From Blastomyces gilchristii SLH14081 (Eukaryota; Ascomycota; Eurotiomycetes; Onygenales; Ajellomycetaceae): a stretch of DNA of 64,000 bases. The stretch spans positions 5,099,698 through 5,163,697 of the forward strand of contig NW_003101681.1 in the NCBI RefSeq assembly GCF_000003855.2, given 5' to 3'. Below, in pieces: positions 1-12,719 of this stretch (positions are counted from its first letter, which is position 1; every line of letters begins with the position of its first letter). The translations under genes and the position numbers were made by a program. The notes below the pieces were generated by a model, which was not told where the DNA came from, ran no database searches, and saw only the letters and a program-made list of their open reading frames with translations.

Positions 1-1267
1 CAACAAGAAACATGCCTCTTCGAGAGTTTACTTTATCATGCAACCATGCTCCGCCAGGGTTATAAATAAGGCCTGCGGTGGTTAACCATAGTGCGCTAAG
101 GAGAAGCGGCATATGGCCGGTCATGCCTAAGTTTTGATACAGCAGTACTGCATAGTTATTCTAAACGCGGCGTTAGCAATGAATCGTAGCTACCGAGCAA
201 GTTTGCCATGTGTGGTGAAACTCACAATAATGAGGGGGCCGCCAAACTCTGCACCCCACTGCGTCAAAAACCCGATGGTCATCCGCTTTCTGTAAGACTT
301 TTTCTTGAACACGGCAGTCCACACACCATGGCCTGTTGTAGCAAGCTTTTCGGCTTCAAGTTTGAGCTGTTCTTTGGTCTGGATAAATTCCTCCTTCGCC
401 ACTAAGTTGTCTGGATCTTCTTTTGACTGCCGTAGTCGTCGAATGACCTCCCAGGCTTCATCAAGTTTCCCTTTTGATATTAGCCACCTGGGCGATCTTG
501 GAAGCCAAGGGGACCCTATCAGCAAAACTAGGGGGCTTAGAGTCTGCAAACACAGAGGGAACCGCCAGGCGAAAGTGGGGCTTTTTGCTGTTGCAAAGTA
601 ACACCCATAACCAACCCAGCTGGAGAGCATGTAGCCGAAGACCAAGAATATTGGATGGTGTCCCACCAACCAGCCACGTACAAAGGGGCTCGACATCTCT
701 GCGAGATACATTGGACAGACGGTGACGAGAATTCCAATTGCAGTACCAGAGACAAATCGACCGGCTTGAAACATCCTACCTCTAAAGTTAGCTTTGAGCT
801 GTCACCGCTGCCAAATAGTCAGCCATACTTCAAGTTAACCGCTGCTCCCTGTAGAGCACCACCTAGTACAGCTAAGAACGACCCAAGTTGGATATTCGCT
901 TTGCGACCTACGGCTTCGCAAGACCACATCATAAACAGAGACCCAACAGCGCCTCCAGCGCTAAAGACTCCGTTCGCAGTAGCAATCGCATTGGTCGTGA
1001 CCGTGGTATAACCAGGCTGGCCCTGCAATGGGAGCTTGAAAAAATCGTACCAGCCAGGTTGACCGATAGTGCTGCCTATGACAGACGCACAGTAGCCATA
1101 TGTCTAAAGGATATCCGAAGCAGAGTGGTTAGCTCAAGCCAGCGTTGAAAGTACAGTGAAGCGCTAGGATACCAGGGAAAGACAATATCACGTACGAAGG
1201 ACCCTAGAGAAACGAACACTATCACTAATCGATTATATCGACTAGTTTGTGCTCCGAAATTTGCCAT
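1..1267 (-). CDS. MFS sugar transporter (partial, 4 exons, C-terminus off window)
   Basis: Major facilitator superfamily sugar porter of the plasma membrane. My model has exons 1267-1196, 1103-829, 775-226 and 160 to beyond position 1; introns (92, 53 and 65 nt) start GTACGT, GTATGG and GTGAGT and end in AG. Splicing joins family blocks: RLVIVFVSLGSF to TYGYCASVIGSTIGQPGWY, then AVNLK to MFQAGRFVSG, then GGPLII to NNYAVLLYQNLGM. The PxSPRW block after TM6 (LPRSPRWLISKGKLDEA) and the GRK loop after TM2 are visible. No stop or frameshift interrupts the part seen; the remaining TM helices lie left of the window. Substrate cannot be told from sequence; lactose/hexose permease-like fungal transporters look closest. 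The DNA just upstream (1310-1440) is pyrimidine-rich on the coding strand, as in many fungal promoters. Confidence 0.9.
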
Positions 1268-2854
1268 ATTGAGCCCAAGGTTGAAGAGATCAGTGATTAG
1301 TGAAGTTGGAGTTAGTGGGAGGGAGAAGGAAAGGTCTTAAAACTTAAATACCATGAAAAAGGGGAGAGGAGTGGGGACAAGAACAAGGAAGAAAGCCAAC
1401 AGAAAAAAAGCCCGAGAGGTCCACTCAAAGAAAGGTGAAGAACAATGTTCTAGGGAATAATAAGGACACAGGCAATTGTAGACTGTTTTAAAGGATCAAG
1501 CAGGTTGAGATGTAGTACGGGATATGTCTCTCCTGCTTGTGCTCTGCAATACCCGAGCAGCGCTTCAAGATCACCATGCCAGGGACCAAAGAAAAAAAAG
1601 AAAAAGGAAAGGAAAAACGAGAATGAGATGTTCTCAGAACCCGATGTGAGAACCATTTGGAATGCACGAGAGGAAGACAGATAATTGATGAAAAGAAGCT
1701 GGCAGTATCGAGCTATACATTTCGCAACATTAGACTTGGCTGGTAAGACCAACCATCCCCAAGAATAGCAGGGAATCCTATAGGTAGACCGATTTGGAAA
1801 TGAAAAGGAAATCCTAGTAACTGTCAGAAGTTACAAGATACATGGTCATCAAAGCCACGAGTTTCTGTGTAATCAATTGTCAGCCATTGCACCGCCTTGG
1901 GATATATTCCTTTACCGCGCAAGCCTGGACCACCATATCTCCATACCGCCAACCTGGGTGGAAATTCTCAATTGAATATTCACAAGAGAAGAAAGAAAAT
2001 GAAAGAAACGGAAAGAAAAAACAAAGAGAAGAGAAGAGCTTCAAAGAAAGTCTTCAATTTTTTTCGTGTTTTAAGTTTCCGATGCAGTGAGGACTTGGGC
2101 CCCTTTTTTGCATATCGTTCCCTAACTTCACTTGTACCTGGACCATGTTCATCGGTGGTTTTCCCGGGCGCGGGAGGTAGAAACGGCATCAAGCAATTTG
2201 CCAGCATCGCCTGAGGAGGTTTGCAGTCTATACATACGCCAGTCAACGTATCTATCTGTTGCCTTGGCCGAGCTGATTGATCGCTGGCTAAATATCGGCG
2301 ACGGAACCGCACACTATGCCAAATTAGCCAGGACAGATGCCCCCGCCAGTCAGATCATAACTTTTGGATAGACCGACGGCTAGAGTAAGTGGGAAGCAAT
2401 GCTCTAGCTATCTGCCAACCCGCTTGAATCTATTTGTGGGAAGCCTGACAATTGCAATGTCGGTGATGTTTTTGTCTTGCACCTGATGACTCAGCAGCTC
2501 AGCCCCTAAACTTTCCGGTTGGCTTGAACCAAGATCATCCAAACCACAGGAGCATTGCCGACTCGCGATCGTTCGCATTATTTCCGTCGTTTATTTTCCA
2601 AACCCCTTTGATTCCCGGAAATAAGCTGCATTGTGACTTTCCGGAACTCTCCGAGTATCAGAGGCTGTTGGGTTACCTGAGTTTGTGATACTCGCGTGGT
2701 CTGATAGCGTGGGTGATGTTGGGCTTGGATCAAGCGAAAATCTGCAGCTTAGCCCTTTACCGCCGATTTATATCGGGAACAGCAGTCTGGAAATGAATAT
2801 CGTGTTTAATACTAGCATGATGGTCTCGTCGTTGGAGATGATTTCTTCCGTTCG

Positions 2855-2913
<59 letters not shown>

Positions 2914-3397
2914 AGCTACCCGTTATATGGAAATGCACATGCTGGGGATGTAATTTTCCCCGTTCTACGGAGTCTATCCACCCCCGATTTGGCCATATAT
3001 TTATGTGGCATTTATCAGTGGCTGGTAGAATTATTCCTTCTTGAACTAATTGAGAATCGAAGAATGCCTCCATCTACGATTATCTGTGGTTTTCGACGGT
3101 GCAAAACCGAATAACAGAACCCTCAACGCATTCAATCACACCATTGCTTTGTTATCTAACGGGCTAACGTGACAGGTCTCTGAGCATAATGCCGTTATAT
3201 ACGGGAGAGGTCTCTTGCAAAACTCGTGGCAAGAAGTACTCTTTTGCTGTAGAGATAATTCGAATAATGGGATTATTACCACAATAAATGTTCTGCAATC
3301 ATCCTCTCGCTTGGAGCACGCCTCAGGGCATTTTAATCACCTCCTAGGGAACAAATCTCACCACTCATTCATCATCAATCTTGGAGAGCCTGCTCGA
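1268..3397. other. Intergenic spacer, no supported gene
   Basis: About 2.1 kb between the divergent transporter and cyclase genes. It presumably holds both promoters. Short open frames here have no recognisable domain or splice structure. A 50-nt T homopolymer at 2860-2909 is the only striking feature. Confidence 0.6.
2860..2909. repeat. 50-nt T homopolymer
   Basis: An uninterrupted run of T (A on the minus strand). It may be the tail of a minus-strand retroposed copy, a poly(dA:dT) promoter tract, or sequencing/assembly length noise. I saw no target-site duplication around it. Confidence 0.95.
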
Positions 3398-3408
3398 GTA
3401 TATAAAGG
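3398..3408 (+). promoter_or_regulatory. TATA-like box upstream of the cyclase gene
   Basis: GTATATAAAGG lies about 200 bp before the start codon at 3608, correctly oriented for the plus-strand gene. The distance allows a 5' UTR of about 150 nt. Confidence 0.4.
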
Positions 3409-3607
3409 TATTGAGAGTGTCATTGTTTTGAATCGAAACCAGCATGTAGCCTGGGCCTGATTCCCTTGTGTCACACCATGATGTTGCACATAGTGGGATT
3501 GTACGACATTAAGACAAACCTCAATCTCGATTTTTAGTTCTCCCACTCTTAATATATCTCATCGACCACAAATATATATCATTGCCAAAGAACAAACGCC
3601 TGCAACC

Positions 3608-4963
3608 ATGGCCCAGACATCGCCATTCGACACCCCCTTCGACGAGCTCCCAAACCCTCGCCAGGTATGGGTAGGCACGCCGGGGAGCCCGGAGGAAGGG
3701 ATGGGAAAACTTTCCCTTTTGACTCCAGCAGTCGTCTCCGAAGCAGCAGCAGAAATCAAAACAGGCATGCGAGTGACCCTTGGTTGGGAGATGACGAAGC
3801 TTGAACTAGCAAATCTAAACCGACAACCGTGCCAGCATCATATCATCTCCCTTCTAAACGGTCTTGCCTTTGATGATGTTTACATCATGAACCCTCGTGC
3901 GTTACCTAACAAGTGGCATGTCTTTGTTGAGAGTACCTTTTAGTTAACAGGTGTATAAGAACAAAGCAGCCAGTGGGACGGGCTACGTCATTTTTCGCAA
4001 TCAGTGACTGCCACCGATGGCAAGGCCGCGGAAAGAGTTTTCTATGGAGGAACAACTGCCAGTGAAATACTCAATCGATCAAACGATCGCATCGGGATGC
4101 AATACTGGGCTCGTCAAGGAATTACAGGTAGGGCTCCCCACATTCTTTGACGCGGTCTATATATAGCATTGTGATAATTCGCAAAAGCGTTCCTAACGTA
4201 CTTCTTTTCGCCTCTTACTTTAGGCCGTGGGGTTCTCATTGATTATGCCTCCTACGCCTCAAAGAAAGGGATTAAATATAGCACCTTTTCAACCCATCAA
4301 ATCAGCCTATCGGATATCTTAGAGATCGCTGCTGACTGTAACCTGACATTCAAACGTGGGGATATTCTATTTATTAGGATCGGGGTGACCAATGAGTGGG
4401 ACAATGTGATGACCGATGATCAAAAACGGGCATACTCGGTGAATCCGAAGCCGGAACATGCGGGCGTTGAAGCTACTACTCAAATGCTCCGCTGGCTATG
4501 GGACACTGGATTCTCTGCCGTTGCAGGTGATGCTATCAGCTGGGAAGTGAGTGCGTTTCTGATCGTTAAGCAGATCTACAACGGCCTTGTTTATAAGGGT
4601 AAATAAATATGCGTATGATCTCTTGGCTGACATGGTGTATTCCGCTTCCAGGTCTATCCTCCGCAGAACCCAGATATCTTCCTGCACGAGTATCTGCTTG
4701 CAGGCTGGGGAGTTCCAATCGGTAAGCAAACCAAGGATTCATGATCTATAGATCTACCCTGTTTATTTGGTTTGGAGCATCACCACGTCCCTGGGTTTGG
4801 TGAAGATGCTAACCTTACTTACCATATAGGAGAGCTTTTCGACCTCGAAGCACTATCACGCACCTGCCATGAACTGGGCAGATGGACCTTCTTCCTCTCG
4901 TCAGTGCCCCTTAATATGCCTGGTGGCGTTTCTTCGCCGCCAAACGCAATTGCAATTTTCTGA
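3608..4963 (+). CDS. Cyclase-family (kynurenine formamidase-like) protein, 5 exons, complete
   Basis: Predicted soluble enzyme of the PF04199 cyclase / kynurenine-formamidase-like family; such proteins are metal-dependent amidohydrolases, but the substrate of the fungal branch is unknown to me. Model: exons 3608-3896, 3960-4127, 4224-4546, 4652-4721, 4830-4963, summing to 984 nt (327 aa plus stop). Donors are GTGCGT, GTAGGG, GTGAGT, GTAAGC; acceptors end AAG or AG. Joined exons give continuous family text: MNPQQSSQWDGLRHFSQSV, WARQGITGRGVLIDYASYA, AVAGDAISWEVYPPQNPDI, LAGWGVPIGELFDLEALS. The QWDGLRH segment sits where the family metal-binding HxGTHxD motif normally lies, the usual fungal variant. 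The start is supported by the TATA-like box at 3398 and by normal family length. No decay is seen. Confidence 0.9.
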
Positions 4964-7900
4964 TCGGGGTTGTCTAAATGAACATCCTCGATGGTGTGTT
5001 TCATCGCTTTAAATTGAAACGGGTCATACAGAAACGGGAAGAGAATGCAGAGTAATTTGATAAGCTTTCGGCTCCACGACCCCTTTTTTATCGAATTTCT
5101 AATATCCAATTTTCATGAGCTTTTCAGGATCTCCATTCTCCTTATCTGCATCTTCCGAAGAATTATTGGCTACTCACAAATGATTTGACTTACACTTTGA
5201 GTTTACTTTCGGAGAGGGATAGTAATCCTAACAATTATACGGCAGTTTCGGGATATTTTTTACCCTCACTAAGTTGACTTGAGTGTTGATACCATCCATA
5301 TTAGTCCGCGTTCTCTCCGCGTCTCCCACCCTTCTTCACCTGAAAAGATTAAAGCAAGATTTCCAATCTCCTCCCTACAAGCTTGAACGAGTATACACAG
5401 TATCAAACTACTGTTACTCTAAACCTTACGCAGCTGCACACTTCTCAAATCGCCAACCTCCCCCTATGACTTAGCCCCGCCCTACACCATCAGCTGCAAT
5501 CCAATATACCGAAGCCGCAAACATGTATATTGTAAATCTACTTATCAAAAGGAAATAGTATGCGTAGCGCATAGCCTTTATATCATCCGGTCCCCACAGT
5601 ACATCTGTTGTGGCTGAGCCCACAGCATTTAATAAGACGCTCAATATGCAATAGTTGCTCTTAATTACAACAACTCTCTTATCATCAGATATACATCTCC
5701 AGTACGCCCGCGAATTAAACCCACCCACGCACGCGTCTCTTCCTTCCCAGAACCCTGCCAGTGATTTTGTAGTGATTTTGTATGAGCTGTACATACCCGA
5801 CCAAAAAACAAGGTGTCACAAGCATAAAACCCCAACTATGAAAACTATCGTTTTATATGAGTATTATAAATCATCTACTATACGTGTAATGTACTGTACA
5901 TGGAGACACCTAGGTATCTTGTACAGTCCATACCCAGCAAAGTACAGTACAGGCTTGCTTTATCCCGCACGCTAGCCCAACGGTTTCAGAGGACGCCCAC
6001 CTGGTTGGTGCATTTTCAAATATCTACCTATATAGTTGTTACCATCCAGCCTGTCTGGGCTGGCTATGCAACAAAATTTCGGATTGACCGGACGACCTGG
6101 GCTTGATGCCGTTTTCATCAAACTATAACCAATTTTCTTGGGAGGGACATGCCATGACCCCTCCGCTCGGGTATGTCGATGGAGTTTCGAATGGAAGGGC
6201 TGGGAAAGGGCGGCAGTTAAGTGGATGGGGAAAACGCTGGTTCATGTATATCATATATATATATAAATGGATAGACAGATTGTGTCAGTTGTTTAGGAGT
6301 CAGCCCTAGGCCCCTAGCCCTATAATGAGAATGGATAAACACATGAGAAACCAACTCTATTATAAGTGGCGGAGTATTTGTTCGGATAACAGGCATGAGT
6401 TGCAGGATAAAGAAAGTAAAAAGATGTCTTTGGCACAATATTGCATTTGGATGCACATGGCATATATGTATCTATGATGTTATGAGTGCTGTCAATTGCT
6501 TTCTCAAGTTGGCAAGCAGAAAGATACCGATACCTAGGGACTCGCTCGCATCTTGCTCAGTCAATTATTCTATGCTAGGTAGAAATGTCCCTGTAGATTC
6601 TCACCAGCAGTAACACATAAATAACTCCTCACGCAGCTACAGCCCTGAACACCTCCGCACCTGGGCCTTTTATTAATGGGCGCTCATTATTCAGAAATAT
6701 CCCATATCACGGGAGACGGGCCACACATGACGGAGCCCAAAATAAGATAGATACGGACTCCACCGTCGTGGCAAAGCACCCCGGCTTCCCGGGAACTCGA
6801 AAATTCTGTATCCAACGCGGCCAAAACCAGGTCCCCGGCGGACCTTGCACTTGTAACCGGAGCTGCACTGGATCTTGTATCTCAACCCCCTTGGCCCTGG
6901 TATTTTGTATCTCCTTGTAGCTGTTTTCCCAGCAGGCATTGGTCATTGGTCATTGGTCTTGCTCTGCCGGCCCTTGTACCCCCTTTATCCCTCCTCCTTG
7001 AGACACGACTGGGCAATGCGGGGCGCGAAGGGAAGCCGTCGCTTACTTGGCTTTTAGCAGGCAGAATTAACGGCCCTCTGCTATTACACATGTTCCACAC
7101 CCTAATTTAGTACAAGCTCAGACCATCGAGTTCTTAATCGGGTCCCTCAAAGTGGGAGAAGGCGGAGTCTTGGGACACGGTATAGCGACGGGGAAAGGAA
7201 AAAAAAAAAAAAAGCCTTAACCCATAGTCTCACGGATGCACATGATAGGAGAGGCAGAATGTGTAGTTAACCATCGATTCTATTCGGACTCGGAACAAAA
7301 CGCAGGGGTCATTTCTTGTTCAGGCGCAAACACATCAAAAGACCTACACAGGGTTCCCCTCTAGCACAACGCAGCACAAGAGGTAACACCATGTTAAACC
7401 CTCGATGTAGCGAGAGTAGCTCATAGCCAAATTCGATCATATCGATTTCAAATAGGAAGAAAGGAACAAAAATATATGCACATTTCAATGTATGATCCGC
7501 GTGCCCAGACCCTGGCATCTTGTTATATTCAGTTTGTCCGCTTAGACAAACATAGAGAAGGACTGAGGGGTCGTTCTGAGAGGTATGTACATGTACAAAA
7601 CATACCTGCATTAGCCATAAGTATAAAGGATTGGTGTTAATCTGTTTACTCATTCGGCAACGGCCGTCACACACGGTGATCCAAACGGTATTTCCTCCTC
7701 CTTTTCAGATGTAAGATAAGAAGGGGACAGGCTCACTCTTCATTTCCTCCAGACATAACAGAGCAATGATATTTTTTTCCCACTTCTATTTCCGTGTTGG
7801 CAAACCTAACCGCTGATAATGAAATTGTGGGATCAATATCGGAATTTTTGTTAGGTGTGGACGGAGACTGGCCCGGACGGAGTTCAAAGAGAAACGAGGG

Positions 7901-8328
7901 AGACAGCAAAAAATAAAATCACACTGTTTCAAGGACAGAGATCAAGCAACGGCGACTAAACCTTGCTATATATCATCTTGTTCCGGCGGGCGAGCCTCTC
8001 CTGATCTATCCATCCATCCATCCATCCATCCATCCAGCCAATCCCCGCCCCCCCCTCCCATCCCACCCCCTCTTTTTATATATTTCCCTTTTCTAGTTCG
8101 TTTGTTGAGTTTTCATGATTTGTCTGACTCGGAAGTATATGGTTTGATTGAGGGTTATTGATTGAAAAGTACTTTTGCTTTTCGCCGTTCGTTTAACACT
8201 TTTCGTCGACGAGGGCAGGATCAGAAAAGGAAGAGGAAGCACAGAAAGGGGTAAGAAGGCAAATAAAGAAGAGATAAGCAGTATACCAGGTAGCCTCTGA
8301 AGGGGAAACCACGGGGGAAACCCAAAAT
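4964..8328. other. Long intergenic spacer
   Basis: About 3.4 kb without a gene I can support. Contents seen: AT dinucleotide tract near 6251-6263, three direct GGTCATT units at about 6941-6959, A13 at 7201-7213, a (CATC)n array at about 8007-8035 and a C-rich tract at about 8045-8071. The last two lie 260-330 bp upstream of the rhodopsin-domain gene and belong to its promoter or 5' UTR region. Confidence 0.6.
8006..8071 (+). repeat. (CATC)n microsatellite followed by C-rich tract
   Basis: About seven CATC units, then a run of cytosines interrupted by T and A. It sits in the upstream region of the gene starting at 8329. Such pyrimidine-rich stretches are common just upstream of fungal transcription starts. 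Confidence 0.85.
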
Positions 8329-9865
8329 ATGGCATCAATGGCCGCCGCAACGGAACCAGCTCTGGCGCCTCCATTGGGCATCGAGTCCAACTTCGACGGG
8401 CAGGAGGAGGCATTGCATGTATGGAATCTCGTCACGCAGGGGCTCTGCATCTCCTTAACGTCGATATTTTTCTTCTTGCGGATGTACGTTCGAGTCTACG
8501 TTAATAGGGGGTTCGGAAGGGAAGACTGTAAGCTGCAGCTGCTTGTCCTGACCTTCATAATTTGCCGCAAATAGGAGCTAACGAATATAAAAAAGGGTGT
8601 TGTTCTCTTGCCTGGGTACGGTCATCCACAAAACGTCTGTTAAGCTACAGGGACAATATAGCTGACTTAGCTCTTTAGTTTCTCGGAGTTGGATATTCCA
8701 TCATTGCGATTCTGAGTCCGTATTCCCCTGAAATATAACCCATTTGTTTATTCCATTCAGTAGACTGACTCAGATCTTTGCAGTGGGTAAATATGGTGGT
8801 GGGTATCACCAATGGGATGTCCCGAAGTCGGACATTGTCCCGTTCAACAAGGTACGTAAAAACATAGCATCAGACACATAGTATCATATCACCCATCAGG
8901 GTGTAGTGCGCAGATACTAATGACATAAAACCGCCATCCATCGAGCAACAAAAATAGACCGTGTACGGAACAATGGTCATATACGGGCCGGCCGCATTTC
9001 TCACGAAGGCATCCATCCTCCTCATCCTAACCCGAGTTTTTGCACCTTACCGCAAGACAGTAAGGTTCATATACGTATATTTTGGGGTCCTGCTCGCATA
9101 TTATGTCCCCGCGATCATCGTTAAGGTCCGCATCTGCATGCCCATCTCGTACTTTTGGATGGGCCAGGATTCGGAGGGATCCTGCTTGGATGAACGCGCG
9201 ATTATTCTGGCCGATGCAATTATCAGCGTCGTGAGCGACCTGACGATCCTGGTCCTGCCGCTTCTCCTGACCCATTCGCTGCAAATGTCTCTCAAGAAGA
9301 AAATCCGCGTCATTGGCATCTTGGGGGCTGGTGGTTTGGCTTGTGCGTCGAGCATTGTGAGACTGGTCCTGATTGTTCAGAAGGGGAACGCCAAAGACCA
9401 GACTTATGTGTTCATGCAAATCAATCTCTGGGGGTAAGCAATTAATAAAGTGCAACCCGCTCAACTTATCTTTTAGGTAGCTAAAATGAAATCGACAAAC
9501 ATAGTAACGCGGAAGTGAGCATCGGAATAATCTGCGCCTGTCTCCCATCCCTGGCCGCGCTGCTCAACCGCATATCGAACGAATACATGTCGCGCAATGG
9601 CAGCCGGAGCTATGACTGCGAGCTTGCTGGAACAGACACACTGACAGGGTCCAAAATAGCTGGGTCCCAAGGGAGCTTTAACGATGCAGGATCTGAGCAA
9701 GAAATCCTAGCCTCACACGCACAATCCGACATGAAGGTTGAAACTGCTATCCGAGCAGATGAGCCAGGAACGATGCATTCGCACCACCGCGCGCTTCACT
9801 CTTTTACCGGCCGTGGGATCATGAAGACGGTTGATGTTTCGCATACAATCACCACCAAGGAATAA
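8329..9865 (+). CDS. Seven-TM fungal rhodopsin-domain (SAT5/PTH11-like) membrane protein, 6 exons, complete
   Basis: Integral membrane protein of the fungal rhodopsin-domain family (PF20684 type), a seven-helix receptor-like family of mostly unknown ligand. Model: exons 8329-8527, 8596-8615, 8679-8715, 8784-8851, 8958-9433, 9505-9865, total 1161 nt (386 aa plus stop). The 20-nt and 37-nt exons are needed to read GREDWCCSLAWFLGVGYS and then IAILMGKYGGGYHQWDVP, conserved family text between TM1 and TM3; a CTAAC branch site lies 13 nt before the second acceptor. TVYGTMVIYGPAAFLTKAS, ISVVSDLTILVLPL and GNAEVSIGIICACLPSL are the typical TM3, TM5 and TM7 blocks. The last 95 or so residues form a hydrophilic cytoplasmic tail. 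No CFEM domain precedes TM1. Confidence 0.9.
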
Positions 9866-10137
9866 ATTCTGAGGGAAGATGTCGAGCGGATTGGAAGTGG
9901 TTGGTGCTTCGATAATAACTTGATCGGTCCCTGGTTACGGAAGAGCGAGATATTGGCTGGACTGACAATAACGCAACTTCATTCAATTTCAATAACCAGT
10001 TAGTTATTTTTTTTCTTCTTTTTGGCAGAATTCTGAATCGATCACAGTGTGTTATAGCTTCCGCGTAGTTTTTTCTTCTCCAGAATTTGCTCTTCGTGTG
10101 GTGAACGGAAAGAAAAGAGAAGAAATAGCTGTCATCC

Positions 10138-11010
10138 ATGGATCTCTCTCATCTCATCAATCCACGCCTCAATCCCGTTCCCAATGCTGAATGGCTAGAG
10201 AATTCTATGTCGAGAATTTCCGTCAACGAGAGCCCCTTTCCCGCCCTCTTCATCTTCATACATAACTGCATTGCGAAGTCAGTCAACAGCTGTAAATCCT
10301 CATTTCATCCACTTGACGCGTTGTGTCATCGCGTCTAAACATGGCATTCTTTGACGCACCCCTGGGAAGCACTGGGACACCGCCGAGATGCTTCTCGTTT
10401 CACCAATCGTTACTCCAAGTGCCAGGCCGGCTTCGACTCCCCTCCCCTTCCAAAAGATGCAAAGTCACACCATTAGCTGAACCCTCGTCTGCGAAGAAAA
10501 ATCGCGCTCATTACGAGCACCGCTTCTGCAAAAGTTTGTCTAGAGACTGTCCAGCGGTCGAGCTTCCCAAATCCTCTCGGATGGCCCTCTTTTACCCCTC
10601 AAGCTCGGATTGGTAAGTATAACATAAGCGTCCGAAGTTTCTTTCATCAAGAAGAACAACCGACTAACGCTATTGTTGTAACGTTATAATAATAATTGTT
10701 GTAGATGGGAGTCGAACCTTTCTCCCACATCCACAATGCGCGTCATGAGCGCCTCAGCAACCTCCCCTGTCACCGGTACGACATATTACTCTCCCGTTTG
10801 ACCTTCGAGATGACCCAGGCACATTTGAAAATACCGAAAACAGAAAAACGTCCCGGAGAATATTGTCTCGGGGCCGAACCTATGGCATGTTTCTCTAACG
10901 TTAACTTTAAAACTATCTCCTTCTATTATTATCTAACCAAGATGTCGCCCAAGCCTTTGCCAAGAACAAATAGCGGGACCTCAAATCTCCGGAGCGGGCC
11001 CAGCATATAA
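10138..11010 (+). pseudogene. Unrecognised coding-like stretch, possibly spliced or decayed
   Basis: I do not recognise this. Three consecutive open frames (from 10138, 10323 and 10705) lie in different phases. The first begins MDLSHLINPRLNPVPNAEW after a purine-rich leader. A shift near 10240 would give a Pro/Ser-rich stretch, and the second has a basic SAKKNRAHYEHRF patch. A good intron candidate runs from GTAAGT at 10614 to TTGTAG at 10704 with a CTAAC branch site. Composition looks like a low-complexity regulatory protein N-terminus, but no single frame holds it together. It could be a host gene truncated near the element border, or non-coding DNA. Evidence is weak. Confidence 0.25.
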
Positions 11011-12390
11011 GCCTCGAATTGAGGGGACTGGGAGCCTTTCTTTCACAATATCAGAAACCTACTTCCAAGACCAAGGCATTTCGATCGCTGAGGTGATGTA
11101 CAGAGTACTTGACTGGTTACCGTCGTCATCGCTTGCCACATCCATCAGGCGGCGAAAATCACCTGTTTTTACACGACAAGCACCGACCAGGAAGCAATGT
11201 ATATAGAAGCGCTCTTTGGAATGAAGATGGGGACGTCCTTGGGTTTTCAGATATGCCCTAAAACGCGGGGGAAGTTAATGTAGGATTGGATTGGATTGGT
11301 GTACTGGGATCGCGGCCGTGGAGCTTATTTATCGAAATAAATAGGGCACAGTAACTCATTTTTTAAAAAGGCATTACTGCAGCTGGTTTATCCAGATAAT
11401 GCAAAAGCACATACAAACTCATGTGCGTGTCTTTCATGGCATTTTTCCACGTCATTTTCTTTCTATCTTTAGACTGACTGATATGCAATAGAGTTAAGAT
11501 ATGATTTATGAAAACCACCTTCCTTTTCCAATACTAAACAAAAAGCACGAAGCTTGTTGTTCGTCTTCGCAGTGTCTACTGCAGTCAACCACTACTATAT
11601 TTTCGTTCCTGGCTTCCTGACATTAGTTGTATAGAGCCCTACTAACCATACAATAAACCTGTGCTGGGAGATCATTGCTGTGAAACATTTATTATTAGTC
11701 TCTCACTCTATCTATTAAGCAAATAGTTCAATAGAAAACATTGTTCTTGTAGAGTAGAAAAGCTGCTCATTCTGGGGAGTACTCTATACTGGGATACATG
11801 AACACGATTAATCAGAGTTAATGACAAGAATTGAATATAGCATCAATCTGAACTTCTCATTCGCCCGTAAACCGTGTAGAGGCGAATGGATGTGTGTGTA
11901 CATGTATATAAATGGTTGAACCTTACATTCAAATCCATACATTTATGTATGGATAGAATAATAGTAATTCAAATAATAGTGAGAGGTCTGGATGTTACAT
12001 CTACAGACAAATATCAAGCTGTTCTCAGGGAATCATTTACCATATAGACATTGAGGTACATGTACATATGCAGACACACGATTGGAAGTGATAGAGGACA
12101 GTATGGGACTTGCCATACTTCAATCCTTCGTAGTAGTATTAATAATTACAGATGTACGGAGTGACTCTGGGTGACGCCTAATTTGATTGCACTGGTTGTG
12201 GCCTTGGGTACATTTTATGTGGCACTTCATTTTGAAGGGCTCGCTGCTTTTATTGGGTGTTCAGCCGCCAAGTGGCTGCTTTTACTAAATTTACTGATAC
12301 CAGCACTTCTATCCAGACTCAACCCATGAGGGCCAAAGCAATCAAATCCACCATGGCTGGGTATATATACCACTATGCCCCCGAGTGTGT
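11011..12390. other. AT-shifted host spacer before the decay boundary
   Basis: No gene seen. GC content drops after about 11.33 kb, but CpG dinucleotides still occur (roughly 18 by eye up to 12.39 kb), unlike everything to the right. I therefore treat it as host intergenic DNA flanking the decayed tract. Confidence 0.5.
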
Positions 12391-12605
12391 CCCAGATGGG
12401 ATATACATGAATTGCTTTTCATCTCATACAAAATCATGTTCTTCTATTCTATTTAGCACTAAGATCTGAGCCTTATCATGATGAATAAACCTCAAATTGA
12501 AAAATGCAAGAGTCATTATATGAAGATTGTTCACAGTCCATCTTGAGATGTTAAACCAGATCTTGAGAATTCAACAAAAGTTAGCATGCAGTGGGTGAGA
12601 AACTG

Positions 12606-12615
12606 CTATAAAAGA
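12606..12615 (+). promoter_or_regulatory. TATA-like box upstream of the captain relic
   Basis: GCTATAAAAG lies about 100-130 bp before the first region that translates like the DUF3435 protein, in the right orientation. Confidence 0.3.
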
Positions 12616-12719
12616 TAAGTTTGTATAACTCTCTTCATTCTTCTAATCATTTACTTATTTCTTTAGATTTGTTAAGAAGAAGCTTAATTCACTCATTTCA
12701 TACTACTGAATAAAGAATT

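Noticed and set aside
2768..3073. Lys-rich open frame across the A/T homopolymer
   Set aside because: Poly-Lys/poly-Phe arises from the 50-nt homopolymer; no flanking domain.
6691..7100. Arg/Gly/Pro-rich frames in the 6.7-7.1 kb spacer
   Set aside because: They overlap in several phases on both strands, with no splice logic or known domain.
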